From assembly GCA_023433065.1 (NCBI GenBank), contig JAEZET010000003.1:186001-250000 (forward strand): a stretch of DNA of 64,000 nt, in the 5' to 3' direction. Shown piece by piece: positions 37,773-46,257 of this stretch. Source of the DNA: Cyanobacteria bacterium OH_CBrB_359. Lineage in GTDB: Bacteria > Cyanobacteriota > Vampirovibrionia > Gastranaerophilales > Gastranaerophilaceae. How positions within the stretch are numbered: position 1 is the first letter of the stretch; each line of letters begins with the position of its first letter. The notes under the pieces were generated by a model that was given only the letters and a program-made list of their open reading frames with translations, was not told the DNA's origin and made no database searches. The translations under genes and the position numbers were made by a program.

Positions 37773-38855
37773 TTAAATTCGTCTTGAAAATATATTTGTT
37801 AAAAATGGTATTTTACTAATTATTATTCCGAGAGCCAGAGATGCTAATATTACATAAATAATCTCAAGTACAAAATATTGTCTTAAAATAGAGTTCTCAG
37901 GCGTATTTAGGTATAGCGTATAGTGCATGCATAATATAATCATAGATTGTTGCCCTAAATAAGATAAAATATTTTTGAAATTTAAAATATTCGTGTAGCT
38001 TTTAGCTATACTAAAGAAAACAATAGTTATCAATGTTGACACCAAAAAAGATAACGGAAGGTTATTATAGATTCTGTCATTGAATGAATAATTATAAAAC
38101 GGGATGCTAAAAATCCAGATGCATATTAATAGAAATAATAAAATATTTTTAAAACGAAAATTGTTTATTATTTCGATTAGGTCATATTGTTTCATTTTAT
38201 AACCTGTCCATAAAAAAATCATTGAAACTATAGCAATGTCTATTCCCCAGGGCCAAAATGTTATTGTCCCCAAATATTTTCCGAATAACATTAATAAACA
38301 CAGCAATATAAATTGAAAAATAGCATGGGTTTTATTTGTTACCTTTAAAAAAAAGAGTAAAATAATATCTGCAATAAAAAGTGCCGGTATAAACCACAAT
38401 GCAAAAATAGGCATTATATTATCTTTTAAAGGGTATGGCATATCAACAGAGCCGCAGCCATACAAATAACCTGTTAATTGATATATAAATGCTTCAAAGA
38501 CTTGATTGATTGAATATCCAGTCAATGGCCCTTTAAAAGTAAAAAATAGCCAGTATAAAAAGAAAAGAATAAAACAAAGAAAATATGGTAGAAGTAATCT
38601 TTTTGCTCTTGTTTTTATAAATGTGGAAAAAGAGTTCTGATATTTTTCAAAATTAAATAAGTAACCTGACATAATAAAGAACAATGGAATCATAAATGAT
38701 GCCAGGCATTTTTCTAGCCCGTTTAGTGGAGAGATATGGGTAGTTACCATACATAAAATCCCAAATCCCTTTAATACATCTACATATTCCAGTCTTGTTG
38801 CATTTTTGTTTTCAATTTTATAATTATTACTATCCAAATCTTCAGACAAATTCAT
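37773..38855 (-). CDS. Acyltransferase 3 family membrane O-acyltransferase
   Basis: A 360-residue protein with about ten membrane helices. It starts with the family signature RLEYVDVLKGFGILCMVTTH, followed by PLFFIMSGYLF, and includes WFIPALFIADI in the middle. Acyltransferase 3 proteins (OafA/WecH type) transfer acetyl or other acyl groups to cell-surface glycans. Three bases separate it from the FkbM-like gene and ten from the GT-C gene, so all three form one operon acting on the same surface glycan. Confidence 0.88.
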   Translation of the reverse strand: MNLSEDLDSNNYKIENKNATRLEYVDVLKGFGILCMVTTHISPLNGLEKCLASFMIPLFFIMSGYLFNFEKYQNSFSTFIKTRAKRLLLPYFLCFILFFLYWLFFTFKGPLTGYSINQVFEAFIYQLTGYLYGCGSVDMPYPLKDNIMPIFALWFIPALFIADIILLFFLKVTNKTHAIFQFILLCLLMLFGKYLGTITFWPWGIDIAIVSMIFLWTGYKMKQYDLIEIINNFRFKNILLFLLICIWIFSIPFYNYSFNDRIYNNLPLSFLVSTLITIVFFSIAKSYTNILNFKNILSYLGQQSMIILCMHYTLYLNTPENSILRQYFVLEIIYVILASLALGIIISKIPFLTNIFSRRI

Positions 38856-38858
38856 AAA

Positions 38859-39827
38859 CTATTTCTTTCCGTATTCAAACTCTTTCTTAATAAGATAGGG
38901 AATATATTTATATAACAATATATCAGATTCTGTTAAATATTCTTGGTTCCCATCCCATTTTAAAGATGAGCTGTTCTGGTTTAATCTTATGTGATAGCTA
39001 TCAATAATATTTTTATTAATATATGTAAGTGACATAGCTCTTCCAAATTGTTTTTTTGTGTTAGGTAAGTGCATATACACAGGGTGTAGTTTTTGATGCA
39101 AGTAATGGGTTTGTCTTATGACTAGTACGAAATCTTTATCAAATTTTTTGAGCATTTCAACAACTAAAGGTATTTGCGAAGACTCGTCACAGTGAACTAC
39201 AATTGATATCCCCGTTATATTTTTAGAATGTTTTAAAATTTCATCAATAACAAAAGGTTCTGCTCCAGCTATATCCATTTTTATGTATATAGGTTTGTTT
39301 TCCAATCCGAGTTCTTTTAGCTTTTTTGAAAATGAATGAATTTTCTTTGAAGAAGTCAATTGTGGTAAAACATATTCATCAGTTCCTATACATTCACTTT
39401 GGAAAGTACATTTGGGTTCATTTATCGAAATTGATTCGGTTCCGCAATCAAATGCATAAGAGGGTTTATTAAAAAGTTTGGAATATCTTTCTTCAAAAGA
39501 GATATCATCTAATATTCCATACCCGATTAATGCTTCAGATTTTTCCAGTGCATGATAAGGTACAATATAAACTGTTGATTCAATCCAGCCCAACTTAAAA
39601 AACTTTAAGGGCTTTTTATTTGCAGTTGCATTATACATAATGAAATGAGGTAGTAATTTTCTATATCTGAATGAATAGCATTCAATGCCGGCGGGGTCTT
39701 CGCCACAATATTTTTCTGTAAGTTTGTTTTCTTTATTTATAAAATACCAATTTATACTTATTACTGAAATAATCGATGCTGCTAAAAAAAATATTGTAAA
39801 TAAAATAACTTTTGTTTTTTTATTCAT
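38859..39827 (-). CDS. Membrane-anchored FkbM-like methyltransferase
   Basis: A 322-residue protein with an N-terminal membrane helix (about residues 7-28). The body contains AFDCGTESISI, YVLPQLTS, and IYIKMDIAGAEPFVIDEIL, which corresponds to the KIDIEGAE motif of FkbM-type SAM methyltransferases, and a late HCDESSQIPLVVEML. FkbM relatives in glycan loci methylate sugar hydroxyls. The SAM motif I glycine pattern is reduced, so activity is less certain. AAGGAT precedes the ATG. It is the first gene of the three-gene operon ending at 36341. Confidence 0.7.
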   Translation of the reverse strand: MNKKTKVILFTIFFLAASIISVISINWYFINKENKLTEKYCGEDPAGIECYSFRYRKLLPHFIMYNATANKKPLKFFKLGWIESTVYIVPYHALEKSEALIGYGILDDISFEERYSKLFNKPSYAFDCGTESISINEPKCTFQSECIGTDEYVLPQLTSSKKIHSFSKKLKELGLENKPIYIKMDIAGAEPFVIDEILKHSKNITGISIVVHCDESSQIPLVVEMLKKFDKDFVLVIRQTHYLHQKLHPVYMHLPNTKKQFGRAMSLTYINKNIIDSYHIRLNQNSSSLKWDGNQEYLTESDILLYKYIPYLIKKEFEYGKK

Positions 39828-39900
39828 TTTATCCTTGCTTAATATTAATAATTAATCATTGAGTTTTAAAGTATTCACATTAAATAAATATTAGCATGAA

Positions 39901-41292
39901 TTAGGTATTAACAGTTGCAATTTTTTTTAAAATTTTTTTAAAAACTTTGTATGATATTAACCTGTTAAAAATTATCGGCAATTGTTTTATTCTTACTAAT
40001 TTGACTACATTCCACAATATTCTTGGTCTTAACCAAAATCTTTTTATAGCTTCAGGTAATGCTTTCTCTAAAAATTCTTTTGTTAATCCGGGTGGTTCCC
40101 AGTTTGTGTAATTTGAGGCAGGGGTTGAAAAATTTGGTTCAAAATTTCCTTTTAAATCATGCCATAATTGACTTCCGGGAAGCACTACAAGCATATTAAT
40201 ATTCCCACGGTCAATATTAGATTTTAAACTATAATCGAGGGTCGTTTGCAAGGTCTCTTTTGTTTCTCCAGGCAATCCCAGTATAAAGTTTCCCTGAACA
40301 AGAATACCTGCTTTATGAGCTATTTCTATTGATTTAGATATTTGTTCAATTGTTTCGCCTTTTCTTATATTTTTAAGTATTGTCGGGTGAGCACTTTCAA
40401 TGCCAATTGCGACCATATAGCAACCTGCTTTTTTCATCAGTTTTGCCAGCTCAAGATTTAGTTTATCTGCTCTTATACCATTTTGGCATGTCCAGTCGAT
40501 TTTAATATTATGTTTTATTAGTAAATTACAAAATTTCACCGCAAATTCTTCATTGTATATTAAATTATCATCCATCATTTGGATTTCTTTTATTTTAAAA
40601 TCTTTTTTTAAATATTTTATTTCTTCAATTACATTTTCAGCAGATCTAAAACGAATTTTGCGCTGATAAAAATTTGGGCTGGAGCAGAAAGTGCATGCAT
40701 AAGCACATCCTCTTGAGGGCATAATTGGCGCAATAGGAAAATTCTTTGCAATTTGTCCCATAGGCGAGTATTTGTATTTATGAGGTTTTAGTTCTTGCCA
40801 GTCAGGAAAAGGTAGTTCATCGAGGTTTGTTATTATATCCGCAAAATTATATTTTGTGTTATTTGTATCAATGTTTTCCAGAGAATAAACTCCCTTTACC
40901 GGCCTTGAGAAGTTATTTGTAGCAAGCTCTCTCCAGGCAATTTCTCCTTCTCCGCAAATTACGTAATCAGCGCCTGTTTCGGTTAATGTCTCTTTTGGCA
41001 TAAATGTTGGATGCACTCCGCCTATAACTACTTTATAACCTTCTTTTTTCAGCATAATTGCCAACGTTTTTACATAACAATAAAGCGGTGAAAGACAGGA
41101 AATTCCAACTACATCAGGTGCATAATCTTTTAATTTTTTTAAAATTTGTTCCTCCGAAAGGTTATCCCGAAGAGCATCAATTATAATCGCATCTATCCCA
41201 AATTGTTTAAGATATGATGAAATATAACCCAATCCTAATGAAGGTACAAATAAGAATGTGTCAAACCGAGGTCTTAGAAGTGCTACTTTCAT
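39901..41292 (-). CDS. Cobalamin-dependent-type radical SAM enzyme (BchE/HpnP-like), copy 1
   Basis: A 463-residue enzyme with an N-terminal B12-binding domain (GLGYISSYLKQFG, GISCLSPLY, GGVHPTF at 91-97, YVICGEGEIAW) and a radical SAM core with Cys196, Cys200 and Cys203 in RGCAYACTFC. LDELPFPDW precedes the core, and GLPGETKETL and a C-terminal helical region with a WLRPR motif follow. The family includes BchE cyclases, HpnP methylases and many natural-product enzymes. Its substrate is unknown. It shares architecture and cluster positions with the enzyme at 46258; the YcaO locus lies between them. No clear ribosome binding site. Confidence 0.88.
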   Translation of the reverse strand: MKVALLRPRFDTFLFVPSLGLGYISSYLKQFGIDAIIIDALRDNLSEEQILKKLKDYAPDVVGISCLSPLYCYVKTLAIMLKKEGYKVVIGGVHPTFMPKETLTETGADYVICGEGEIAWRELATNNFSRPVKGVYSLENIDTNNTKYNFADIITNLDELPFPDWQELKPHKYKYSPMGQIAKNFPIAPIMPSRGCAYACTFCSSPNFYQRKIRFRSAENVIEEIKYLKKDFKIKEIQMMDDNLIYNEEFAVKFCNLLIKHNIKIDWTCQNGIRADKLNLELAKLMKKAGCYMVAIGIESAHPTILKNIRKGETIEQISKSIEIAHKAGILVQGNFILGLPGETKETLQTTLDYSLKSNIDRGNINMLVVLPGSQLWHDLKGNFEPNFSTPASNYTNWEPPGLTKEFLEKALPEAIKRFWLRPRILWNVVKLVRIKQLPIIFNRLISYKVFKKILKKIATVNT

Positions 41293-41435
41293 GTTACATA
41301 AATTTTATTGCCGCAACTATCCGATGTAAATTACCCAGCTGTTTATTTAAATGAATTTGTATTGAAAATATAAATACCAAGCACAAAAAAATAATATATA
41401 ATATAATAATTTTTGTTACTCTACTGAGAAATGTT

Positions 41436-42395
41436 ATGTATAAAAAAATTTCTATTTTTTTTATTTGGATTATAATTTTTATTTTTGTTGATTCGATTAT
41501 ATTAAGAGGGATATTTCACTTAGGATATCCTGTTTATTACACTTATAACGGTTCGGCAAGAGACCCCAAACCTTATTTTGAGTTTATGAGAGAAGGAATG
41601 TCGACTCAAACAAGTTTGGATAAAGAAAACTTTTTTAAAGATGCCAAAAAAGGTGATATTAAAGTTGTTTTCTTTGGCGGATCAACCGGAGAAGTTCTTT
41701 CCTCAAAATTGTTTCAAGAAAAATTATCAAAATATTTTGCTCAACCGGTAAGCTTTTTAAATTTATCTTGTATAAGTGCGAATCATAGACAGCACTTGCA
41801 TATGATTCTTGAAGTTTTACCAAAATATAACCCTGATATAATTATTTTTTATGGCGGATATAATGAAACAGTTCAAGGCATATTTTATGACCCGAGACCA
41901 GGTTATCCGTTTAATTTTTTTTACAAAGGAGAAGTGTCCTCTTTAGGAAAATTTTTAGTTGAATATTCAGCGTTGTTTGGTGCTTTAGAATATAAATATA
42001 ATATTTTTTCTCCTTTAGAGAAACTAAAGGCAGAATACAACCCCCTTTCACCTGAGTGGAATAAAAGTATAGAAGATAAGTATTTCGAAACTATTTATTT
42101 ATCAAAAAAAGTTAGCGAAGTATTAAAATCAGATAAATACGGTCATACGAGATTTATTGCATTTTATCAACCATATCAAATCAGAGAAATTCCAGAATTT
42201 GCAAATACTAATAAAGACATAAGGAATCGAATCAAAAAAATCGATTATATTTATGACATTTATGATGCTTATTCATCATTTGGTGATGGTGTTTGGGATG
42301 ATATTTGTCATGTTAAGAAAAATTCTGGTGCAAATGAATATATTATTGACCTTATGTCTAAAATAGTTGCTAATAAATATAACTTGAAAAAATAA
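41436..42395 (+). CDS. Membrane-anchored SGNH-hydrolase-like protein
   Basis: A 319-residue protein with an N-terminal membrane helix at about 5-28 and an extracytoplasmic domain of SGNH type. VVFFGGSTGE is block I with the serine nucleophile, IIIFYGGYNE resembles the GxND block III, and DDICHV near the C-terminus gives the block V Asp and His. Such proteins act as esterases or acyltransferases on surface polymers. It is divergent from the radical SAM gene upstream, and the 45-codon peptide gene follows on the same strand after 111 bases. Confidence 0.75.
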   Translation: MYKKISIFFIWIIIFIFVDSIILRGIFHLGYPVYYTYNGSARDPKPYFEFMREGMSTQTSLDKENFFKDAKKGDIKVVFFGGSTGEVLSSKLFQEKLSKYFAQPVSFLNLSCISANHRQHLHMILEVLPKYNPDIIIFYGGYNETVQGIFYDPRPGYPFNFFYKGEVSSLGKFLVEYSALFGALEYKYNIFSPLEKLKAEYNPLSPEWNKSIEDKYFETIYLSKKVSEVLKSDKYGHTRFIAFYQPYQIREIPEFANTNKDIRNRIKKIDYIYDIYDAYSSFGDGVWDDICHVKKNSGANEYIIDLMSKIVANKYNLKK

Positions 42396-42506
42396 TAAGA
42401 ATTCTTGAATTAGACTTTTTATTGCTTAATCTACCTAGACTAAGTTTTAAAAACATGTTATTATAATAAGGTATACATTATTATTTTACATAAGAACGGT
42501 GAAATT

Positions 42507-42644
42507 ATGGAAACAAACTTTGATACAAAAAAACAATTAGACGATAATAACGAAAAAGTTGTTACTAATTCTACTGGTGACTGTGCTGAAAACTATGAAG
42601 ACGATATTGATACTTGGGGTTACATGTTAGCCACTGGTAGGTAA
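42507..42644 (+). CDS. Small acidic 45-aa peptide, candidate RiPP precursor
   Basis: An ATG preceded by GGTGA at the right distance opens a 45-codon frame ending in TAA, not long enough for standard ORF lists. The peptide is acidic (many Asp and Glu), has one Cys at position 26, and ends DDIDTWGYMLATGR. The charged first half and small aromatic/Gly-containing end resemble a leader plus core. It lies 1.1 kb upstream of the YcaO and radical SAM genes on the same strand, but the ATP-grasp gene is interposed on the opposite strand. The frame is short and could be chance, though codon choice matches neighbours. Precursor role is inference. Confidence 0.45.
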   Translation: METNFDTKKQLDDNNEKVVTNSTGDCAENYEDDIDTWGYMLATGR

Positions 42645-42656
42645 GCTTTATTGGAA

Positions 42657-43637
42657 TTAGCTGTTATTTTCTTTCTGTAACGTCTTAATATCTAGCCAAT
42701 TGCCAATTATATAATCATATTTTTCCGGGATGAAATGATAATACCCGCTATGAGGTGTGAAAGTCATTTCTGAAAAAACTATTTTTTCATTATAATCAGC
42801 TTTTAAATCAGAAAGGCTATTTTTTGATTGACTTATACGCATAAAATCAACTCTCACAAACTTAAAATTCTGAGATAATTTTTTGCTTATTTTGAATAAT
42901 CTGCCAATATTTTCTGTAGGAGGCAAATCTGCTGTTTCTTCGTCTTCGAAAATTTTTAATGGCAATTTATTTAATTTTTCGTCATAAAATGAGGATTTGT
43001 ATTCGTTATTGTTATAGCTTGAATACATAAGCAGTTTTGGTTCCCCGTTAAAACAAAAAAATTCAAAATCTTCAAGGTTTTGATTATTCCTATTTTGCAT
43101 TAATTCTTCGGCAAATACTCTAGGTGTGATATTTTGATACTGAAGTTCAAATCCTCCACAGAAAGCAAAATTAGTTCTCAACCATTTTCTAAATATTTTT
43201 TTAGCTTTTTCTTTATCATTTGCCAAAAATTCATTTTTATCAGTTACAACATAGTTCATTTTACAGCCATGATTGGTTTTTAAGACAAAAGAGTCCGGCA
43301 GCATATTAAAATCTATATCTTCAAATCTATTCCAACTTCCATATATATTTTTAAGATAACCTGTTCCAAGTTGTTGTTCTATCCAATTTCTGACAGCTAA
43401 TTTGTCTGCCAGAATTGTTTTTAAAGGATAATTGTCATACAGCTTAATCCATTGCAACTTCTCATTAAATGTTTTGGGATTATCTAAGTCAAGGTCTTTG
43501 CCTGTATTTTCCTTAAATAATTTTTTTAGTTCATTTGGATAATCTTTTTCCTTGAGATTTAAGTAATAATAGTATTTTAAATTTTGTCTAATAAAAAATT
43601 TTTTTATTAAAAGAGAAATTTTATTCATATATTTCAT
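42657..43637 (-). CDS. TupA-like ATP-grasp protein
   Basis: A 326-residue protein. It contains NPKTFNEKLQWIKLYD, LADKLAVRNWI, SFVLKTNHGC, a central ATP-grasp region with FAEELM, and PHSGYYHFIPEKYD near the C-terminus, which are hallmarks of the TupA-like ATP-grasp family found in capsule and teichuronopeptide loci. Those enzymes probably ligate amino-acid or peptide-like groups to glycans. I use the ATG at 43637 because GGAG lies eight bases upstream; a TTG seven codons earlier lacks a site. It is convergent with the 45-codon peptide gene, only 12 bases apart, and divergent from ycaO. Confidence 0.8.
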   Translation of the reverse strand: MKYMNKISLLIKKFFIRQNLKYYYYLNLKEKDYPNELKKLFKENTGKDLDLDNPKTFNEKLQWIKLYDNYPLKTILADKLAVRNWIEQQLGTGYLKNIYGSWNRFEDIDFNMLPDSFVLKTNHGCKMNYVVTDKNEFLANDKEKAKKIFRKWLRTNFAFCGGFELQYQNITPRVFAEELMQNRNNQNLEDFEFFCFNGEPKLLMYSSYNNNEYKSSFYDEKLNKLPLKIFEDEETADLPPTENIGRLFKISKKLSQNFKFVRVDFMRISQSKNSLSDLKADYNEKIVFSEMTFTPHSGYYHFIPEKYDYIIGNWLDIKTLQKENNS

Positions 43638-43696
43638 TAAGACAACTCCAACTAACAATATTGTTAAGTTTTATAATTATTAATATAATATAGGCT

Positions 43697-43726
43697 TTGA
43701 CTATATAAAGGAAAATAGTTTATCAT
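43697..43726 (+). promoter_or_regulatory. Candidate sigma-70 promoter of ycaO
   Basis: TTGACT at 43697-43702 and TATCAT at 43721-43726 with an 18-base spacer, each matching five of six consensus positions. The start point would be near 43733, giving a short leader that contains the GGAGG ribosome binding site of ycaO. Confidence 0.6.
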
Positions 43727-43755
43727 TTATTGTATCACAATGGAGGATTAAATCA

Positions 43756-45468
43756 ATGAAATATAGTAAGAAAAAAGAAGTACAGCCATTAGACACAATT
43801 TCAAAAATTAAAAATACGCTAAGAAACATCGGGTTAGAAACAAAAGTTTCCTTTTTAGGAGGTACTCCTGATTCAAATATGGATAAGCCGGTTTATTCTT
43901 GCAGGGTATATGTCGATAATCCTTTTGTTGGACAAAATGGTAAAGGAACAACACCTGACTACACTCGTGCAAGTGGATATGCCGAGTTGATTGAAAGATT
44001 TCAGAATTGGTGCGTTTTTAGTGAAAAATTTCCTTTGCCGGATGAAGTTGATGTGCCATTAGCGGAATTTATTAATCAAAATCCTGACTGTGTAAATCAA
44101 AACTTTTTCACTTATCTTTATAATGGACTTACCAATTCAACTGATAGCAGTTCAGTGACAATTGAAGATAAAATTAAATTATTATACGACTATTTAGATA
44201 TGCCTGATGTAAAGGGTTTTAATTGCGTAAAATTTTATAGTGTATCAGATAAAAAAAGCGTTTATCTTCCATACAATCCGATTACAAGAATTACAAACGG
44301 TATGTGCGCCGGTAATACGCCTGTAGAAGCTTTAGTACAAGGATTGTCAGAAGTACTTGAAAGGTACGTTGCTCAGGAAATACATGTTAATAGTTATATT
44401 TGTCCTTTGGTTCCAGAAGAAGAATACTCTCAATATGAAGATATTTCAGCAATTATAAATATGTATAATAAACTTGGGTTTACTGTTCAGATTAGAGATG
44501 CTTCTTTAGGCAAAAAATATCCGGTTATAGCAGTAGCTTTAATTGATAAAGAAACAAACAAATATACAGTAAAATTTGGCGCACATCCTAGCTTACCTAT
44601 TTCAATTGAAAGATGTTTGACAGAATTAGCACAAGGTTTTGCCTTAACCAGAGAAGCTCTTATTAAGGATTCCACTTTTAATCCGTTAACCCCTAATTTT
44701 GATATTTTTAAATTAGATGTTGCTTTAATAAAAAGGTTACTTCACTTGACCAGATATCCTTTTGGTTCGAGATTTTTCCTCGAGTCATCAAGCTGGAATT
44801 TTGACCGGACTGCTTGGTATGATGAAGAACTTTCAAATAATGAAATTTTTCAAAAATTACTTTCTGTTATTAAACAACAGACATCTGAAATATATATAAG
44901 AAATGTCGCATTTCTGAATTTTCCTGCATTTCATATTGTTATTCCGAAAATGACGTTGATGAGAGATGAAATCATTTGTTATGAATGTTTTGACAAAGTA
45001 TACAAGGAGGCTATTAAAGAAGACTATAAAGATTTAAGGCTTTCTAAAAATTTAGTTGCAATCGCTTATTTTATTGAGGTAAAAGACTATAATAGTGCGA
45101 TAACTCTTATTGATAGGGCTATTGAGGAAAATGATCACATACCGGAAGAAAAACAAAGATTATCTAATTCGGAGTTGGCTTGCTTAAAACAAATTCTAAA
45201 CCACAAAATATTTGGTTATTCAAATGATGAAATAGAAAAAATTATTCAGTTGTTCTATAAAGATGATGTAGGGTCTGAAATATACAAAAAATGGTTTATC
45301 AATAGTCCTTTTGACTCAATTTCAATTACGGAAGAGGAAGTTGCTATTAAAAATGCATTGAATAAATTATATAACAGTTTATTAAACGCATATAAGGATA
45401 ATATTCCAAGCCAAGATATTATAGGAGATATAGTAGGAATAGATTGCTTATGCAATAAAAATTCATAA
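43756..45468 (+). CDS. ycaO: E. coli-type YcaO protein
   Basis: A 570-residue protein matching E. coli YcaO in length and motif order. The ATP-binding site residues are visible as AELIERF (Glu77, Glu80, Arg81) and NGMCAGNT...QGLSEVLERY at 181-204 (Glu199, Glu202, Arg203). DASLGKKYPVI and FGAHPSLPISIERCLTEL also match. The C-terminal 170 residues are helical, as in the YcaO C-terminal domain. YcaO proteins activate peptide-bond amide oxygens with ATP, for instance to form azolines or thioamides. The E. coli branch has been linked to beta-methylthiolation by RimO but has no established peptide substrate. GGAGG precedes the ATG. It overlaps the radical SAM gene by one base. Confidence 0.9.
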   Translation: MKYSKKKEVQPLDTISKIKNTLRNIGLETKVSFLGGTPDSNMDKPVYSCRVYVDNPFVGQNGKGTTPDYTRASGYAELIERFQNWCVFSEKFPLPDEVDVPLAEFINQNPDCVNQNFFTYLYNGLTNSTDSSSVTIEDKIKLLYDYLDMPDVKGFNCVKFYSVSDKKSVYLPYNPITRITNGMCAGNTPVEALVQGLSEVLERYVAQEIHVNSYICPLVPEEEYSQYEDISAIINMYNKLGFTVQIRDASLGKKYPVIAVALIDKETNKYTVKFGAHPSLPISIERCLTELAQGFALTREALIKDSTFNPLTPNFDIFKLDVALIKRLLHLTRYPFGSRFFLESSSWNFDRTAWYDEELSNNEIFQKLLSVIKQQTSEIYIRNVAFLNFPAFHIVIPKMTLMRDEIICYECFDKVYKEAIKEDYKDLRLSKNLVAIAYFIEVKDYNSAITLIDRAIEENDHIPEEKQRLSNSELACLKQILNHKIFGYSNDEIEKIIQLFYKDDVGSEIYKKWFINSPFDSISITEEEVAIKNALNKLYNSLLNAYKDNIPSQDIIGDIVGIDCLCNKNS

Positions 45469-46253
45469 TGAAAACATTACATTCAATTTCTATAAATATT
45501 GTTAATCATTGCAATCTCAATTGTAAATATTGTGATCACTTTGCTCCAATTGCAATTGAGGGTTGTATATCCGTGAACAAATTTAAAAAAGATATTAAAA
45601 GGCTAAGAGAAATTGCCCATAATAATATTTTAAGTATTGACTTAATGGGCGGGGAGCCATTATTGCATCCTTCGATAATCAGAATTTTAGAAATAACACG
45701 TGAATTTTTTGCCAATTCTGATATCTTTATTTTTACTAATGGGATTCTCTTAAAGGATATGAATGAAGATTTTTGGCAGAGTTGTAGGCAAAATAATATT
45801 TCCATTACTATTTCCAAGTATCCAATAAATTTAAATATTGAATGGATTGAGAATAAATGTGCAGAAAATAATATTAACCTGGAGTTTTATACTAATCCTG
45901 ATAGTGAAACAAAAACAATGAATTTTGTTCCTCTTGATTTAAGAGGATTACAAGATAAAGAAGATAGTTTTGCAAAATGTTTTCAAGCTAAAAAATGTGT
46001 TTTGTTCAACGAAGGCAGGATATATACCTGCAGTTTGGCTGCGAATATTAAGTATTTTAATAAGTATTTCAAAAAGAATATATCACAACTTAAAAAAGAC
46101 AGTATCTCTATTTATGATGTTAACGAATTGTCTCAGATAATTAATTATTTAAATGCCCCGATTTCTCTTTGTAAATACTGTAACATTAATGCACGTGAAC
46201 TCAGTAAATCTTGGGAATTATCCGAATTATCCATAGATGAATGGGTTAAGTAA
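45468..46253 (+). CDS. Radical SAM protein coupled to YcaO
   Basis: A 261-residue radical SAM protein with Cys15, Cys19 and Cys22 in HCNLNCKYC, followed by DHFAPIA and LMGGEPLLHPSI (SAM-binding GGE). After the barrel, CFQAKKCVLFNEGRIYTCS and a final CKYCNI provide six cysteines suitable for auxiliary Fe-S binding of SPASM or twitch type. This class is common in peptide modification and in glycan loci. Its start ATG shares one base with the ycaO stop (TAATG), so translation is coupled and the two proteins are expected in equal amounts. Substrate unknown. It is convergent with the gene at 46258. Confidence 0.85.
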   Translation: MKTLHSISINIVNHCNLNCKYCDHFAPIAIEGCISVNKFKKDIKRLREIAHNNILSIDLMGGEPLLHPSIIRILEITREFFANSDIFIFTNGILLKDMNEDFWQSCRQNNISITISKYPINLNIEWIENKCAENNINLEFYTNPDSETKTMNFVPLDLRGLQDKEDSFAKCFQAKKCVLFNEGRIYTCSLAANIKYFNKYFKKNISQLKKDSISIYDVNELSQIINYLNAPISLCKYCNINARELSKSWELSELSIDEWVK

Positions 46254-46257
46254 ACTT

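Noticed and set aside
42657..43637. ATP-grasp protein as a RiPP (microviridin-type) ligase for the 45-aa peptide
   Set aside because: Its motifs match the TupA-like group from glycan loci, it is on the opposite strand, and the peptide has no TxKxPSD-like core.
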